Shown here: positions 22,101 through 32,686 of the stretch, one piece after another | Layout: every line of letters begins with the position of its first letter | Position numbering within the stretch: position 1 is the first letter of the stretch | Source of the DNA: Combretum micranthum | Taxonomy: Eukaryota; Streptophyta; Magnoliopsida; Myrtales; Combretaceae | Assembly (NCBI GenBank): GCA_024138025.1 | Contig: JAMXBD010000367.1 | Location: forward strand, 806,001-870,000 | Length of the DNA: 64,000 nucleotides | Direction: 5' to 3' | Program-made: the position numbers and the translations under genes | The notes under the pieces: generated by a model | Databases searched by the model: none | What the model was told of the DNA's origin: nothing | The model's input: only the letters and a program-made list of their open reading frames with translations

Positions 22101-23580
22101 GGAAAGACAAAGACCTAGGAGTATGAAATCAATGGAGTTGTGGGAAGGATCTATTGTAGCACCTGTGAATGTAGAAGAGATAGATATTAATACGGTACTT
22201 GAGGTAAATGAGTTTATTGATGTGTTTCCTGAGAATTTATTTGGTTTGCCACCAAATAAAGAGATAGAATTTGGGATTGAAGTACTACCTGGAACCGTTC
22301 CTATGTCCAAGGCTCCATACAGGACGACAACTATTGAATTGAAAGAGTTAAAACAACAATTTCAAGAGTTACAAGAGCTTGGTTTTATTATATGAGTATT
22401 TCACCTTGGGATGCTCTTGTATTGTTTGTGAAGAAGAAGAAAGGGAGTTTACGAATGTGTATTGATTATAGGTAGTTGAATCAAGTTACAATCAAGAACA
22501 AATATCCCTTGCCTAGAATTGATTATTTATTTGATCAATTGAAAGGAGTCACGGTATTTTCAAAGATTGACTTAAGATCAGGTTATTATCAACTCAAGAT
22601 TAAATCTCAGGATATTCAAAAGACAGCTATCCGAACTAGATATGCTCATTTTGAATTTCTTATTATGCCATTTGGATTAATAAATGCTCAAGCAACATTT
22701 ATGGATTTGATGAATAGGATATTCAAGGATTATTTGGATTTATTTGTTATTGTGTTTATTGATGAAATTTTGGTTTATTCAAGAAATAGAGAGGAGCATA
22801 AAGAGCATTTGAAACTTGCTTTGCAAAGGCTTAGAGAGAAGAGATTATATGCTAAATTCAACAAATGTCACTTTTGGCTTGAAGAAATATCTTTTCTAGG
22901 TCATATCATATCAAAAGAAGACATCTATCGATCCAGAGAAGATTGATGCAGTTTTGAAATGGCCAAGACCAACAAGTGTAACTAAAATAAGAAGTTTCCT
23001 TGGGTTAGCTGGGTATTATCGAAGATTTGTAGAGGGATTTTCAAAAATAGCATCTCCATTGACAAGGTTGACATAAAAGCATGCTAAATTCATTTGGAAT
23101 GATAAATATGAAAGAAGCTTTGGAGAATTGAAAGAGAGGTTACTATCAGCTCCAATTCTAGCCTTACCTGTTAGTGGAAATGAATTTTTGGTTTTTAGTG
23201 ATGTATCTATCCAAGGATTAGGTTGTGTGCTTATGCAAGATGGACGAGTTATCGCATATGCATCGAGACAACTTAAACCGCATGAGAAAAACTACCCAGT
23301 TCACGACTTGGAGTTCGCAGCTGTGATTTTAGCATTGAAATTGTGGAGACACTATCTCTTTGGCAGGAAGTGTAAGATCTATACAGATCATAAGAGTCTT
23401 AAATACATTTTCACATCGAAAGAGCTTAATATGAAGCAGAGAAGATGGCTTGAATTGATCAAAGACTACGATGTGGAAATCTTGTATCATCCTGGCAAGG
23501 CAAATGTTGTAGCAAATGCTCTTAATACAAAAAAACAAATAGATATTGCAACCTTGGTTACAAGCGAGAGAGAGATTTAA
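22101..23580 (+). pseudogene. Reverse transcriptase and RNase H of chromovirus A
   Basis: The N-terminal block (EFIDVFPENLFGLPPNKEIEFGIEV) ends at a stop at 22395. A frameshifted stretch covers the [14 protein letters not shown] region; the frame at 22476-22946 then holds [31 protein letters not shown] and the palm box [10 protein letters not shown], where the second aspartate of the usual DD pair is glutamate. Further breaks follow. RNase H lies in one open frame at 23128-23580: [43 protein letters not shown], and finally VVANALN, where the usual last aspartate is asparagine. The protein would copy RNA to DNA and degrade the template. Confidence 0.85.
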
Positions 23581-23595
23581 GAAGATTTTAGAAGA

Positions 23596-25083
23596 ATGAA
23601 AGTTGAAGTAACAATGGAGAAAGTAAATATCATGCTAGCTCAATTATCTTTGCAAATTAAGCAAGCTCAAAAGGAAGATGTCAAAAGTGAGAAGATAATG
23701 TTTGCCATAAAAGATGGAAGAAGGAAAGAATTAAGATTAGATGAGGAAAGTGTTATTAGACATGGGAGTAGAATCTTTGTACCGAAAATACATGAGTTGA
23801 GAAATGAAATTTTGAAAGAAGCCCACTCTTCATCATATTCTGTCTACCCCGGAAGCACCAAAATGTATGTGAAATTGAAGAGGAATCATTGGTGGGAAGG
23901 ACTCAAGAAAGATGTTGCAAACTATCTATCAAGGTGTCTAACTTGCCAACAAATTAAAATCGAACATCAAAGACTGGGTGGAGAGCTTCAACCTTTATCA
24001 ATTCCTGAGTGGAATTGGGAAGAAATTACCATGGATTTCGTATGTGCATTGCCAAGGACTGTTGTTAAACATGAAGATATTTGGGTAATTGTTGACAGAT
24101 TGATAAAATCGGCTCACTTTTTACTTTTGAGAGTTGGTAATTCTCTAGAGAAAATGGTGTATATATATATATATATTTATTAAGGAGATAGTGAGATTAC
24201 ATAGTGTTCCAACAACGATTACTTCTGATATAGACACCAATTTGTCAGTAGGTTTTGGAAGAGTTTATACATAGCTTTGGGCACACGACTTCAGTTTAGT
24301 ACTGCATTTCATCCCTAAACAGATGTACAATCTAAGAGGACCATCCAGATACTTGAAGACATACTTAGGGCATGTGTTTTGGATTTTGGCAATCGATGGC
24401 ACAATTATCTACCACTGATCGAATTCCCTTACAATAACAGTTTCCAAGGGACAATTCAAATGGCCCCATATGAAGCTCTATATGAAAGGAAATGTAGATA
24501 GCCTCTTCACTGGGATGATGTAGGAGAAAGAACCTTGATTGGTCCAGAATTAATTCAACAAGCTATTGATAAAATTCAAGTGTGAAACAAAGGATGAAAG
24601 TTGCACAAGAAAGATTCAAAAGCTATGCGGATGTGAGACGAAGACCTCTTGAATTTGAAGTGGGTGAAAGTGTGTTTCATTGGATATCACCAACAAAGGA
24701 AGTATTTAGATTTAGATTCAAAGGGAATTTGAACCCTAGATATAATGGTCCTTTTGAAGTATTGGAAAGAATTGGCCCTTTAGGATATAGATTGGCCTTA
24801 CCACCACATTTATCGGAAGTGCACAATGTGTTTCATGTTTCTCAGTTGCGAAAGTGTATGTCCAATCCAAATACTATCATCAGTGCTAATCAACCGGATG
24901 TTTTACCTAACTTGACAACAATTGAGAAGCCAATCAAGATCTTGGATATAATCGACAAAGTGTTGAGAAGGAAGGTCATTCCTTTTGTAAAAGCTCTTTG
25001 GACCGAAAATACGGATAGAGAAGCAACATGGGAACTCGAGAATGAAATGAGACATAAGTATCCAGAGTTGTTTGAGCAATAGA
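23596..25083 (+). pseudogene. Integrase and chromodomain of chromovirus A
   Basis: The zinc-binding region is EAHSSSYSVYPGSTKMY...CLTCQQIK; the second histidine of the HHCC set is tyrosine. The core begins ITMDFVCALPRT (first catalytic aspartate kept) and then hits an (AT)n microsatellite at 24161-24178 that ends the frame at 24183. Residual core similarity continues in other frames to 24580. The last frame, 24582-25082, has the GPFEVLERIGPLGYRLALP and VHNVFHVSQLRK segments and ends with a chromodomain (KVLRRKVIPFVKALW, EATWELENEMRHKYPELF). Chromodomains direct integration to methylated-histone chromatin. The stop lies about 35 bases before the polypurine tract. Confidence 0.85.
24161..24178 (+). 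repeat. (AT)n microsatellite inside the integrase core
   Basis: An alternating TA run of about 18 bases lies in the middle of the integrase frame (the translation becomes VYIYIYIY and then stops). The normal core sequence appears to resume right after it in another frame (tttattaaggagatagtg, for IKEIV). Repeat expansion is thus the likely cause of this frame break. Confidence 0.7.
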
Positions 25084-25117
25084 TGAGGTAAGTTAAGTTT
25101 CGAGGACGAAATTTTTT

Positions 25118-25132
25118 TGAAGGAAGAGAGAA
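25118..25132 (+). promoter_or_regulatory. Polypurine tract of chromovirus A
   Basis: TGAAGGAAGAGAGAA directly precedes the TGAAAT of the 3' LTR. The RNase-H-resistant purine run primes plus-strand DNA. A TTTCGAGGACGAAA block just before it is conserved in the remnant at 5200-5215. Confidence 0.85.
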
Positions 25133-27767
25133 TGAAATGGCCATAAATTTCCCAAATCATGTTTTATAAATTTGTTGATGAATTTATGCATGATCATGAA
25201 GCATGAAGAATATGATTTATGCTAGTATATATGTTCGTATTAGTGAATTTGGATATTAGTATAAATGTTATTGATATTTATATAGTGCTTGTGTTGATGT
25301 AAGTGTAATGAAGTATGTGAAAATTTGTTTAAGACAAGTTAATCATGCTTAACGTGTATTCCTATATATAGCAGAAAATTAGGATAGAAACAAGCCTCAA
25401 AAGCATTGATTTTGGGCCAAAAATCAAGCTCAAACCATGCCAATTAAAGCACATACTTAGACAGCCCCTAAAGTTAAATTTTGGATAAGTATAAACCTTA
25501 TTTTTTTATCAAAAAGACACTTTCCAAAATAGACCAAAATTTCATACGAATTTCCTCTTTATTTTTTTCAAACTTTGCTCCTTTGTCTCCCCATATGTTG
25601 CACTCCATCACCTTAGCAAGAACAAGACTTGGAATCTAGTGTCTTCCAACAAACTAAAGCTTCTTAAGGTAAGTTTATACTTGTTTGAAAACTTATTTTC
25701 TTGTTTAGATTTCTCTAGACATGTGAATTCCATGTTATTATGAATATATATGTTAAAATGAGTATTGATGATATACAAGTGTTAGTGGTGTATTGAGTGC
25801 ATATTTTGATGATATAAGAGTTGTTAGTATGTGCTAAATAGGTAACAAGTAGTGTTGGAGTGCATGAATCTAGAAATGAGTAAGGTTAGGATGGTTTAGA
25901 GAAGAGTAGATTGGCTTAAGAAGGGTTGGATAATGATTTGTGTTTGAAATGGTGAATATGAGTATTTGATGAAGTTAAAAGTGTAGATTTTGTGTGTTAA
26001 AAGGCGTTAGAATACATATAGGTTAAGGTAAGGTGTGGGAAATGAGTTTGAGTGAAGTTTGGAAATGAAAACTTTGGTGAAAAGTGTGTTTTCGAAAAGG
26101 GGAGGTCTATAATTTTTTCAAAAATCTGTGATGCAGTGTACTTCGCCTCAACGCCGTCGGTGTAGGGGTTAACACTGCCAGTGTTGGGGGTATCCACGAG
26201 CATGGATCATCCCCTTAGAACTCTAAAAAATTTTAGAAAATTTGAGTTACATTGTATACCGACTCAATGCTGCCGGCATAGACCACAACGCTGCCGACGT
26301 TTGGTTGAATGTTGTCAGCGATAGCAAGCATAGAGTTTTTAATGCAGACTATACCGCCCCAATGTTGCCGGCATTGTAGGCTGGCATGTCAGTTGCAGTT
26401 TCTATTTTAAAAAACTTTCTCAAATAGTTTCCAAAGCTTGATATATAATCTTTTGAGTATTTGTTGAGTATGTATGAGGTTGTGTGATGTATAAATACTA
26501 TGTTATGACCTTTTGTTGAATTTATTTGAATTTCTTTGAGTGTTTTGCTTAGATTTAATTATGTTTATGTAAGAATTAAAATTAGAATGTTGATTTGAGA
26601 TGATTTTCTTGGAACAATGTTAGATCCTCGCTTGGCTAGCCCTATTAATTCTCGATTTGATACAGGTACGCAGTAGCATACTTGATCCTTGCTTAGGATA
26701 GGCATACTCTAAGTCTACTCTAAATTGAGAAAAACTTAAAAACTGTTTGCATTATTGTTTTTTATACCATTGAATCTGGTTCGGGGAGCGGCACCTTACT
26801 CAGATTGGAGGCATGATAGTTTAGGCACTTAGACCACCTTTGTCATGATGCAATGACTTTCATAAGTGGTTTAGCGGGTAGTTGATAGGATATTTGGTAT
26901 TGGTATAACATTTGCTTATTCTTAAAGAGATATAGTATGATTTAATTTAGTTGTTTATGAGAACATTTGAATTAGATGATATTATGGATTAAGTTAAGTG
27001 AAGTTGTAAAACAGCTAAAAACGCTAGAGGAAGCTACTTAATTGTTATTGATAGATTTATTTAGGAGATATAAATATCCAACCTACTTATATCAACCCCC
27101 TAAGCGTCGAGATCATTACTTAGGTTCTCCAAATATCCTTATTGTTCGAAGTTTGAATACTCCCATGTTGTTTAATTAACTAAAGATTATCTAATAACTT
27201 AATGATTGTGACATTTGCATGTAGTCTAAGTTCGCATGTCATTAAGCTTGTGTTTTCATTACTTGCGTACTAGGCCTGTGGCTCATATTTTATTAATTTC
27301 AGGTGATGATGACTCAGATGAGTTTTATGCGAGAATGGAATGGTACGGACTTGGAGGACTTCCTAGATGACTTAGAGGATTAGAAGTTGGCCATGGACCT
27401 TGATGGACCTCCTTTTTGTAATAGAGTACCTTAATGTAGCTTTGGTTATATGTAATAGATATTATAATTTGTCTATCTTTGATGTCTTTTATATAACGCT
27501 TGTTATTAGCCTATGTTTGTAATACCTATATTTAACTATGTATGTTTTAAGTTTATATCTTTTATGAAAAGTGATGATAATGATGTTATGTTTTCTTAAA
27601 TGATTTTTAAAGTCAATAGTTTTCAAATATGTTATTTTGAAGATTTAGACAAATAATTATTCAAACATTTCTTGTAGGACAAACTCACATATAATACTAT
27701 AAATTATATGTGATTGGGAATCCATAATCATCTATTTTAACTATCGAGGTAGGGTTGGGTCTTTACA
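25133..27767 (+). repeat. 3' LTR of chromovirus A
   Basis: The 2635-bp LTR runs from TGAAATGGCC to GGTCTTTACA. The TATA box CTATATATAG is at 25362-25371, followed by a leader and a consensus splice donor AAG/GTAAGT (GT at 25669-25670). A cluster of GC-rich blocks with CGCCGTCGGTGT, CTGCCGGCAT and TGCCGACGTT cores lies at 26130-26385. The reverse complement of its last 100 bases matches the left end of 32687-36451, and 26770-26890 matches 33640-33790 and bases 200-330 in inverted orientation. Confidence 0.85.
25362..25670 (+). promoter_or_regulatory. LTR promoter TATA and 5' splice-donor-like site
   Basis: CTATATATAG (25362-25371) is a strong TATA box. About 300 bases downstream TTCTTAAG/GTAAGTTTAT matches the plant 5' splice consensus exactly from AAG to GTAAGT. 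Similar TATA-leader-donor arrangements occur in the LTRs at 331-2618, 10647-13982, 30284-37670 and 43966-47612. Splicing is not shown by the sequence alone. Confidence 0.5.
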
Positions 27768-28089
27768 CTAGGCTTCCGTCTTGTATTTTTACAAACCCAT
27801 CTTTAATTTTACCAAGAAAAACATCTATAAATTTTTACTAACCTTATGATAACTTCTATTTCTATCATAGCTTCCTAAATTTTCTTTGGCTAGATAATAG
27901 AAAAAAGAAAAAAACAAGTTAGATGCCAAGGATCCTTTGGAATATGACTTAATATTTTCTATGCTATTTCTCCAGCATTGGTGTTGGTGTCAAACTCTTG
28001 ACTAATGTTGTCGTTAGGATTAGTTCGTCTTTTTCTTAGGGGTACCATTGTCAAATGGTCAACTTCTTTCCCCAGCAGAGTCACCAAAA
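27768..28089 (-). other. 5' internal piece of element C with primer-binding-like motif
   Basis: This is the C sequence between the chromovirus insertion and the right C LTR. The plus strand at 28069-28086 reads TCCCCAGCAGAGTCACCA, that is TGGTGACTCTGCTGGGGA on the sense strand, three bases from the LTR. It has the length, position and TGG start of a tRNA primer-binding site but is not the initiator-Met type; I cannot name the tRNA with confidence. No coding sequence is visible. Confidence 0.55.
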
Positions 28090-28612
28090 TGTTGATGAGT
28101 GGATCTAGTAATAGTAATCACGTGTGTACAGCATTTGACTCATGCTACATATGTCTTCAGAGAAGTGACTTGACAATAACACGTAAGGATGATTTATGGA
28201 CAAATAACAAGGAGGAGGAGTAAGTAATCTCACATAACTCGAACGCATACATAATAGGTGAAGGAACTATGTTGCATCAACTCCACAATTCCTAGAGAGA
28301 GGCAGTGTGTTCTTCGTATTGAACCCTGTTTGATCTTTGATATTACAATCCGACAGCACAATAGTGTTTCTCTGAATATATGAAATCTTCTCAAATGAGG
28401 AGGACTCCTTAGTTATTTATAGAGTTTTATCGTTGAATATATCCATTAGATCACATCAAGTGTCAAATGCTAAGAGGAGTCATTTTGTTAATGGATCATT
28501 CCATGGGCTTATATTGAGTTAAAGCCTATGAGAGCCTCTTTTAAGTGCATGAGTTTCTTTGAGAAAGGTTGAGACTGGACAGGCCAATCCAATGATCCTT
28601 ACTCAAAGCCTA
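28090..28612 (-). repeat. 5' LTR of element C, first part
   Basis: It starts TGTTGATGAGTGGATC, like 18808, and parallels that LTR up to the copia insertion at 28613. The minus-strand TATA box (CTATAAATAAC) is at about 28414-28424. The LTR continues at 40732-40849 beyond the copia element. Confidence 0.8.
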
Positions 28613-28860
28613 TGAAAAGACTTAAAGAAATTTTATTATTGGTATTTTTCATATATGAAAGGTTTATAAGAGAAGGAGTATTTATATTGTACAAAGGAAA
28701 AAATAGAAAAGAAGAAAAAAATATAACATTTCATATCAGCTACACATTTTTCATATATTAATCAGTCATAGATTCCTCATTGATTATTTCCTAATTAGTT
28801 GGTCAATGATCCTTACAATTTGATTGATTTGTTTTCTCATCAGCATTTGTTTCCTTATCA
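28613..28860 (-). repeat. 3' LTR of copia D
   Basis: The 248-bp LTR runs from TGAAAAGACTT to CCTTATCA. A minus-strand TATA box (CAATATAAATAC) lies at about 28672-28685. It aligns base for base, with scattered substitutions and small poly-A indels, with 40480-40731. Confidence 0.85.
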
Positions 28861-28879
28861 ACCCTTGGCAGAATGGGAA

Positions 28880-29426
28880 TGAAGTCCTAACTTGGTCTGA
28901 AAAGAAAGAAAAAGTGCTTTTAGTAGTAGTTGATGAAGATATCTGCAATTTGATGAGAGGATGGCACAAAGCATGTGATGAGATGACCTATTGCTAATTT
29001 TTCTCTAACAAAATGACATTCAATCTCTATATGCATTGTTCTAGCATAGAACAAAGGATTAATAGACATATAAAGAGTGATAATATTATCACAAATTAGC
29101 TAAGGAGGTTTAAATAAAGAAATACTAATGTCTCACAACAAGAATGTGAGCTAAGTTAATTCAGCAATTGTTGAGGCCATTGATCGGTATTCTGTTTTTG
29201 AACTTGATTGTGCAACTGTAGTTTGCTTCTTAGAACACCATGAGATACAATTTGCTCCCAAGAAAAAACCAAAACCAGTTGTACTTCTTCGAGTAAGAGG
29301 ACACCATAGCCAATCAACATTTGATAAGGCATATAAGGAGAGTGAGCTACATGGTAGAAAACGTAAACCATAATCTTGTATGCGCTTTAGATGGTGAAGA
29401 ATTCTCTTGATTGCCTTGAGATGCAA
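28880..29426 (-). pseudogene. RNase H of copia D
   Basis: The open frame 29151-29426 reads HLKAIKRILHHLKRIQDYGLRF, SNVDWLWCPLTRRSTTGFGFFLG, CISWCSKKQTTVAQSSSKTEYRSMAS, all landmarks of copia RNase H. The DADWAGC motif is altered to NVDWLWC, with the aspartate kept; the glutamate in TEYRSMA is kept. The remaining C-terminal part down to about 28880 is in broken frames. It degrades RNA in RNA-DNA hybrids during cDNA synthesis. Confidence 0.8.
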
Positions 29427-29471
29427 CCCAATTGGTGCATTAAGAAGTTGATAGACTTTGTTTCCAGCATG

Positions 29472-30283
29472 TTAGATATTTGGTCGAGTAAATGTGAGGT
29501 ATTGAAGAGCACTAACAATGCTTTTGTAGTATGTTACATCAACTAAAGTGTTATTTATAGCATGAGACTTGTCTTTAAGAACTATAGGAGTAGCTGTGGC
29601 AGCACAATTAGTCATTCTTGTGCGAGTGAGAAGGTCCTTTATGTACTTTGTTTGCGATGAAATAATTCCTCCTGTGAAATTTTGAACTTCAACACCTAGA
29701 AAGAAGTGAAGCAATCCAAGATCTTTCATTGAAAATTCTAAATTCAAATGATTAATCAATCTAGAAATGAATGAGATGTTGTTGCCTGGTACCAAGATAT
29801 CATCCACATAGATTAAAAGTAGTATTGTAATAGAATCTTAATGATAGACAAATAAAGATGAATCTACTTTGCTATAGTAGAAACCAAGGTGAAGAAGAAA
29901 CTAAGACAATCGATCAAACCAAGCTTGAGGGGCTTGTTTTAAGCCATAAAGGGATTTATAAAGAAGACATACATGATCAAGTTTTTGCATCAATAAAGCC
30001 AGGCAGCTATTCCATATATACTATTTCCTTTAAACTTCCATGCAATAATGCAGTCTTAACATCAAGTTGTTTGATGCACCAATTCAGTGAAGTTGCTATA
30101 GCAATACCAAGTCTCATTGTGGTATGGAGAATAATAGGGCTGTATGTTTCTTCAAAGTCAACGCTAGAAATTTGAGTAAATCCCCAAGCGACAAGGTGAG
30201 CTTTTAATCTATCTATTAAGCCATCTTCTTGATGTTTAATCCAAAAAACCCATTTTGATCCTACTACATTTGTATTTGGTAGT
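29472..30283 (-). pseudogene. Reverse transcriptase of copia D, main part
   Basis: Immediately after the insertion border (30283 downwards) the minus strand reads a copia VVGSKWVFWIKHQEDG block and then, with stops, the LKAHLVAWGFTQ and ETYSPI blocks. The palm motif YVDDILV is intact at about 29800-29820. The following frame 29472-29807 covers the thumb: LEFSMKDLGLLHFFLGVEV, then ALQYLTFTRPNI. The first part of the gene is at 37671-37806 on the far side of the solo LTR. Confidence 0.85.
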
Positions 30284-32686
30284 TGTAAGCCCCCAGATTT
30301 TTCGGTAAATATAAGTAAACCCTAAGAATCGGATGTCAAAACCGGAACCCTAAAGTTAACCTAGTTCTATGTTTAGTCTAGTGAATCTAGATCCGTCAAT
30401 CTCGTGTTCTTAAACCCTAGACAACAAAATTTAGATAATTATGGATAATGATTCGTAATAATATAAGAAAGCTTAAAAATATCATATTTGCAATTTTCTA
30501 GTGTCTTTCGGATCCAAACGTGTTCAGTTTTTAAAAACCATACCTTGGTACACCGGATGGTAAAAATATTCTAGCAATACCAATAGAATCGTAAAAATAT
30601 AAGATTTTCAAAAATATCAGTTTTAGAATTTTTCGGTAACTAAAAATATCAGATATTGTTCGTTTATGCATAATTTTTTACTACTAGTATTTTAATTGTC
30701 TAGTCTACTATTCATAGTGCTATTTTTACTATTCATTACTATTTCACTATCTCTATTTTTTCTTACACTCTATTCTTACACACCATCATATCTACACCTT
30801 ACAATTTACCTTCCCTATACAACTTTAATCACATCACACCTTACACATTACTTCTTTTATTACAAAACAACAAAAGTATCAACTCCTCCTCCTCTCTAAG
30901 GACCAAAACCAATGCCCCCTCTCTCTTACATCAATCCATTTATTTTTCTTTTTCATTTTATTTAATTACATCTAATTTTTACTCCAAAATTCTTTAAATA
31001 CCTCATTCCTCCTTCATTCTTTCACACAACTCATTTCCTACTAAAACTCTACCAAGATCACTCTACAAACTTTCTCTCAAATTCTCTCCCAAGTTCTCTC
31101 TTCTCTTCATAAAACCATTTCCTACATAAAACTACAACCCATTCTTTTCCTCTTCAACAAACATAAAACCTTAGGTAAAATTTCTTACACATACTCATCA
31201 TGTTCATATAACTTAACATGAGCTTAGTGTATGTTTCTTAGACTCATAAGAGTTAAAGAAACAATAATATGTTCATGTTTATATTTTTATTATGTTATTA
31301 TAGTTATTGTTTTATGCTTCCATATTTATATCTAACTAAATATATTTATGTATCTATATATATTATTTAGAGCATATAAACTCACTTGTTCTTTATTTAT
31401 TTTCATACTATGCAATTTATTTATTTATTTAATGCTATTATCAAGACTAGTCTTTCTAGCCTTAGACTTGTCCTCATCAAGTTAAAACAATTTTCTTTCC
31501 TTATTTTTTTTTTCCTTTTTGGGACTATTCTATTCTTAGTCTTAAGATACATTGATGAAGCTAAGGTTCCCAATACTCGATCTTATTATTATGCTCTTAT
31601 TTATTCTTATATATATCTTACCTTATTATTTAATATTATTATATTTTTCATAGTTACATATTCTCATTCATGCATGAACATATTGATATTGTCTCAACAA
31701 CTATAAAAAGGAGTTTTCTCAAGTAATAAAAATAAGAACTCTCTTTAAAAATAAATTTCGTCACATACGAAATGATTTTTGCATAAAAACTTAAAATTCT
31801 ATCTTAACAAATATTTTCCAAGGTTAGAGAAGTTTATCACAAGTTTTTAGTAATAATACTATATGAAATTTTATCAAGAAATACATAAAGTAAAGTTATC
31901 ACATACTCTCTTTTCAAACCAATGAAATAAGAAAGTTTCTTTAAAACTTAATATTACTAATTCTTTGTTTAAAAAAGATTTTCTTAAACTCATTTGTAAA
32001 ATTTTCATCAACACTCTAAGATACTAAGGTTTGGATAACTTTTACAAAATCATCAAAGAACAATCTTTTAAGGATAAGTCTTTCTTAGCAAATAAAATTA
32101 GCAAATAAATTAGAAGATCACTATTATTATTTATTTAAAGTGGAAATAACCTTAGGAAAATTAAGAACACATAAACATGACTATTTTAAGAAACTTTAAT
32201 CCAAGAGATTCTTAGAAAAACTACATTTTTCAACCACTAGAAATAAAGTTGTAAGAATCTTAAAAGACTAAAATTACTTTTTGAAAATTTAATTATTCTC
32301 AATATTGAGAAATGGAGTTAAAAGAAGGAGATACTCACTTATAATAATTTAAAAAAATTTCCCAACAAAACTAGAAAGGAATTTTTCAAGTCTTAGCATT
32401 TTCTCACTTTTAAGACACATTGTTTCATAAAAAATTATTGTTGAGACAACACCATTAAATTCATGCATATAATTTGAGTCTATATATATATTTAAAGGAT
32501 TTTACAATCATACAAATATCTATATTTTGTGCAAGAATTTTCGGGTCAAGAAAAGTTTGAAGACTTGAGTTTTAAAATCTGGAATTTTCGTGATGAATAT
32601 GTACGTCACTATTCCAAGACCCAAAAAACTTCTTTTGATAAAAATAACCTTAGAAATGGATAGATCTTTTCAAGTAGGTAGAAAAC

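Larger units (their letters stand above)
21500..27767 (+). mobile_element. Tekay-type chromovirus A, 5'-truncated
   Basis: This Ty3/gypsy element on plus begins abruptly within the gag zinc knuckle near 21508 and runs through protease, reverse transcriptase, RNase H, integrase and chromodomain to a polypurine tract (25118-25132) and a 2.6-kb 3' LTR (25133-27767). The 5' LTR, primer-binding site and most of gag are missing. It lies inside the internal region of element C. A long LTR plus a C-terminal chromodomain of the KVLRRKVIPFVKALW type point to the Tekay/Del chromovirus clade. A longer solo LTR of the same family is at 32687-36451. Confidence 0.85.

Noticed and set aside
21801..22310. Long open frame of 169 codons on minus
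   Set aside because: It is antisense to the protease/reverse transcriptase frame of chromovirus A, which has clear motifs on plus.
31386..31706. Hydrophobic plus frame of 106 codons, with a minus counterpart at 46314-46502
   Set aside because: Both lie at the same place in the two related solo LTRs, but the frame is open only for 62 codons in the second copy and is AT-driven.
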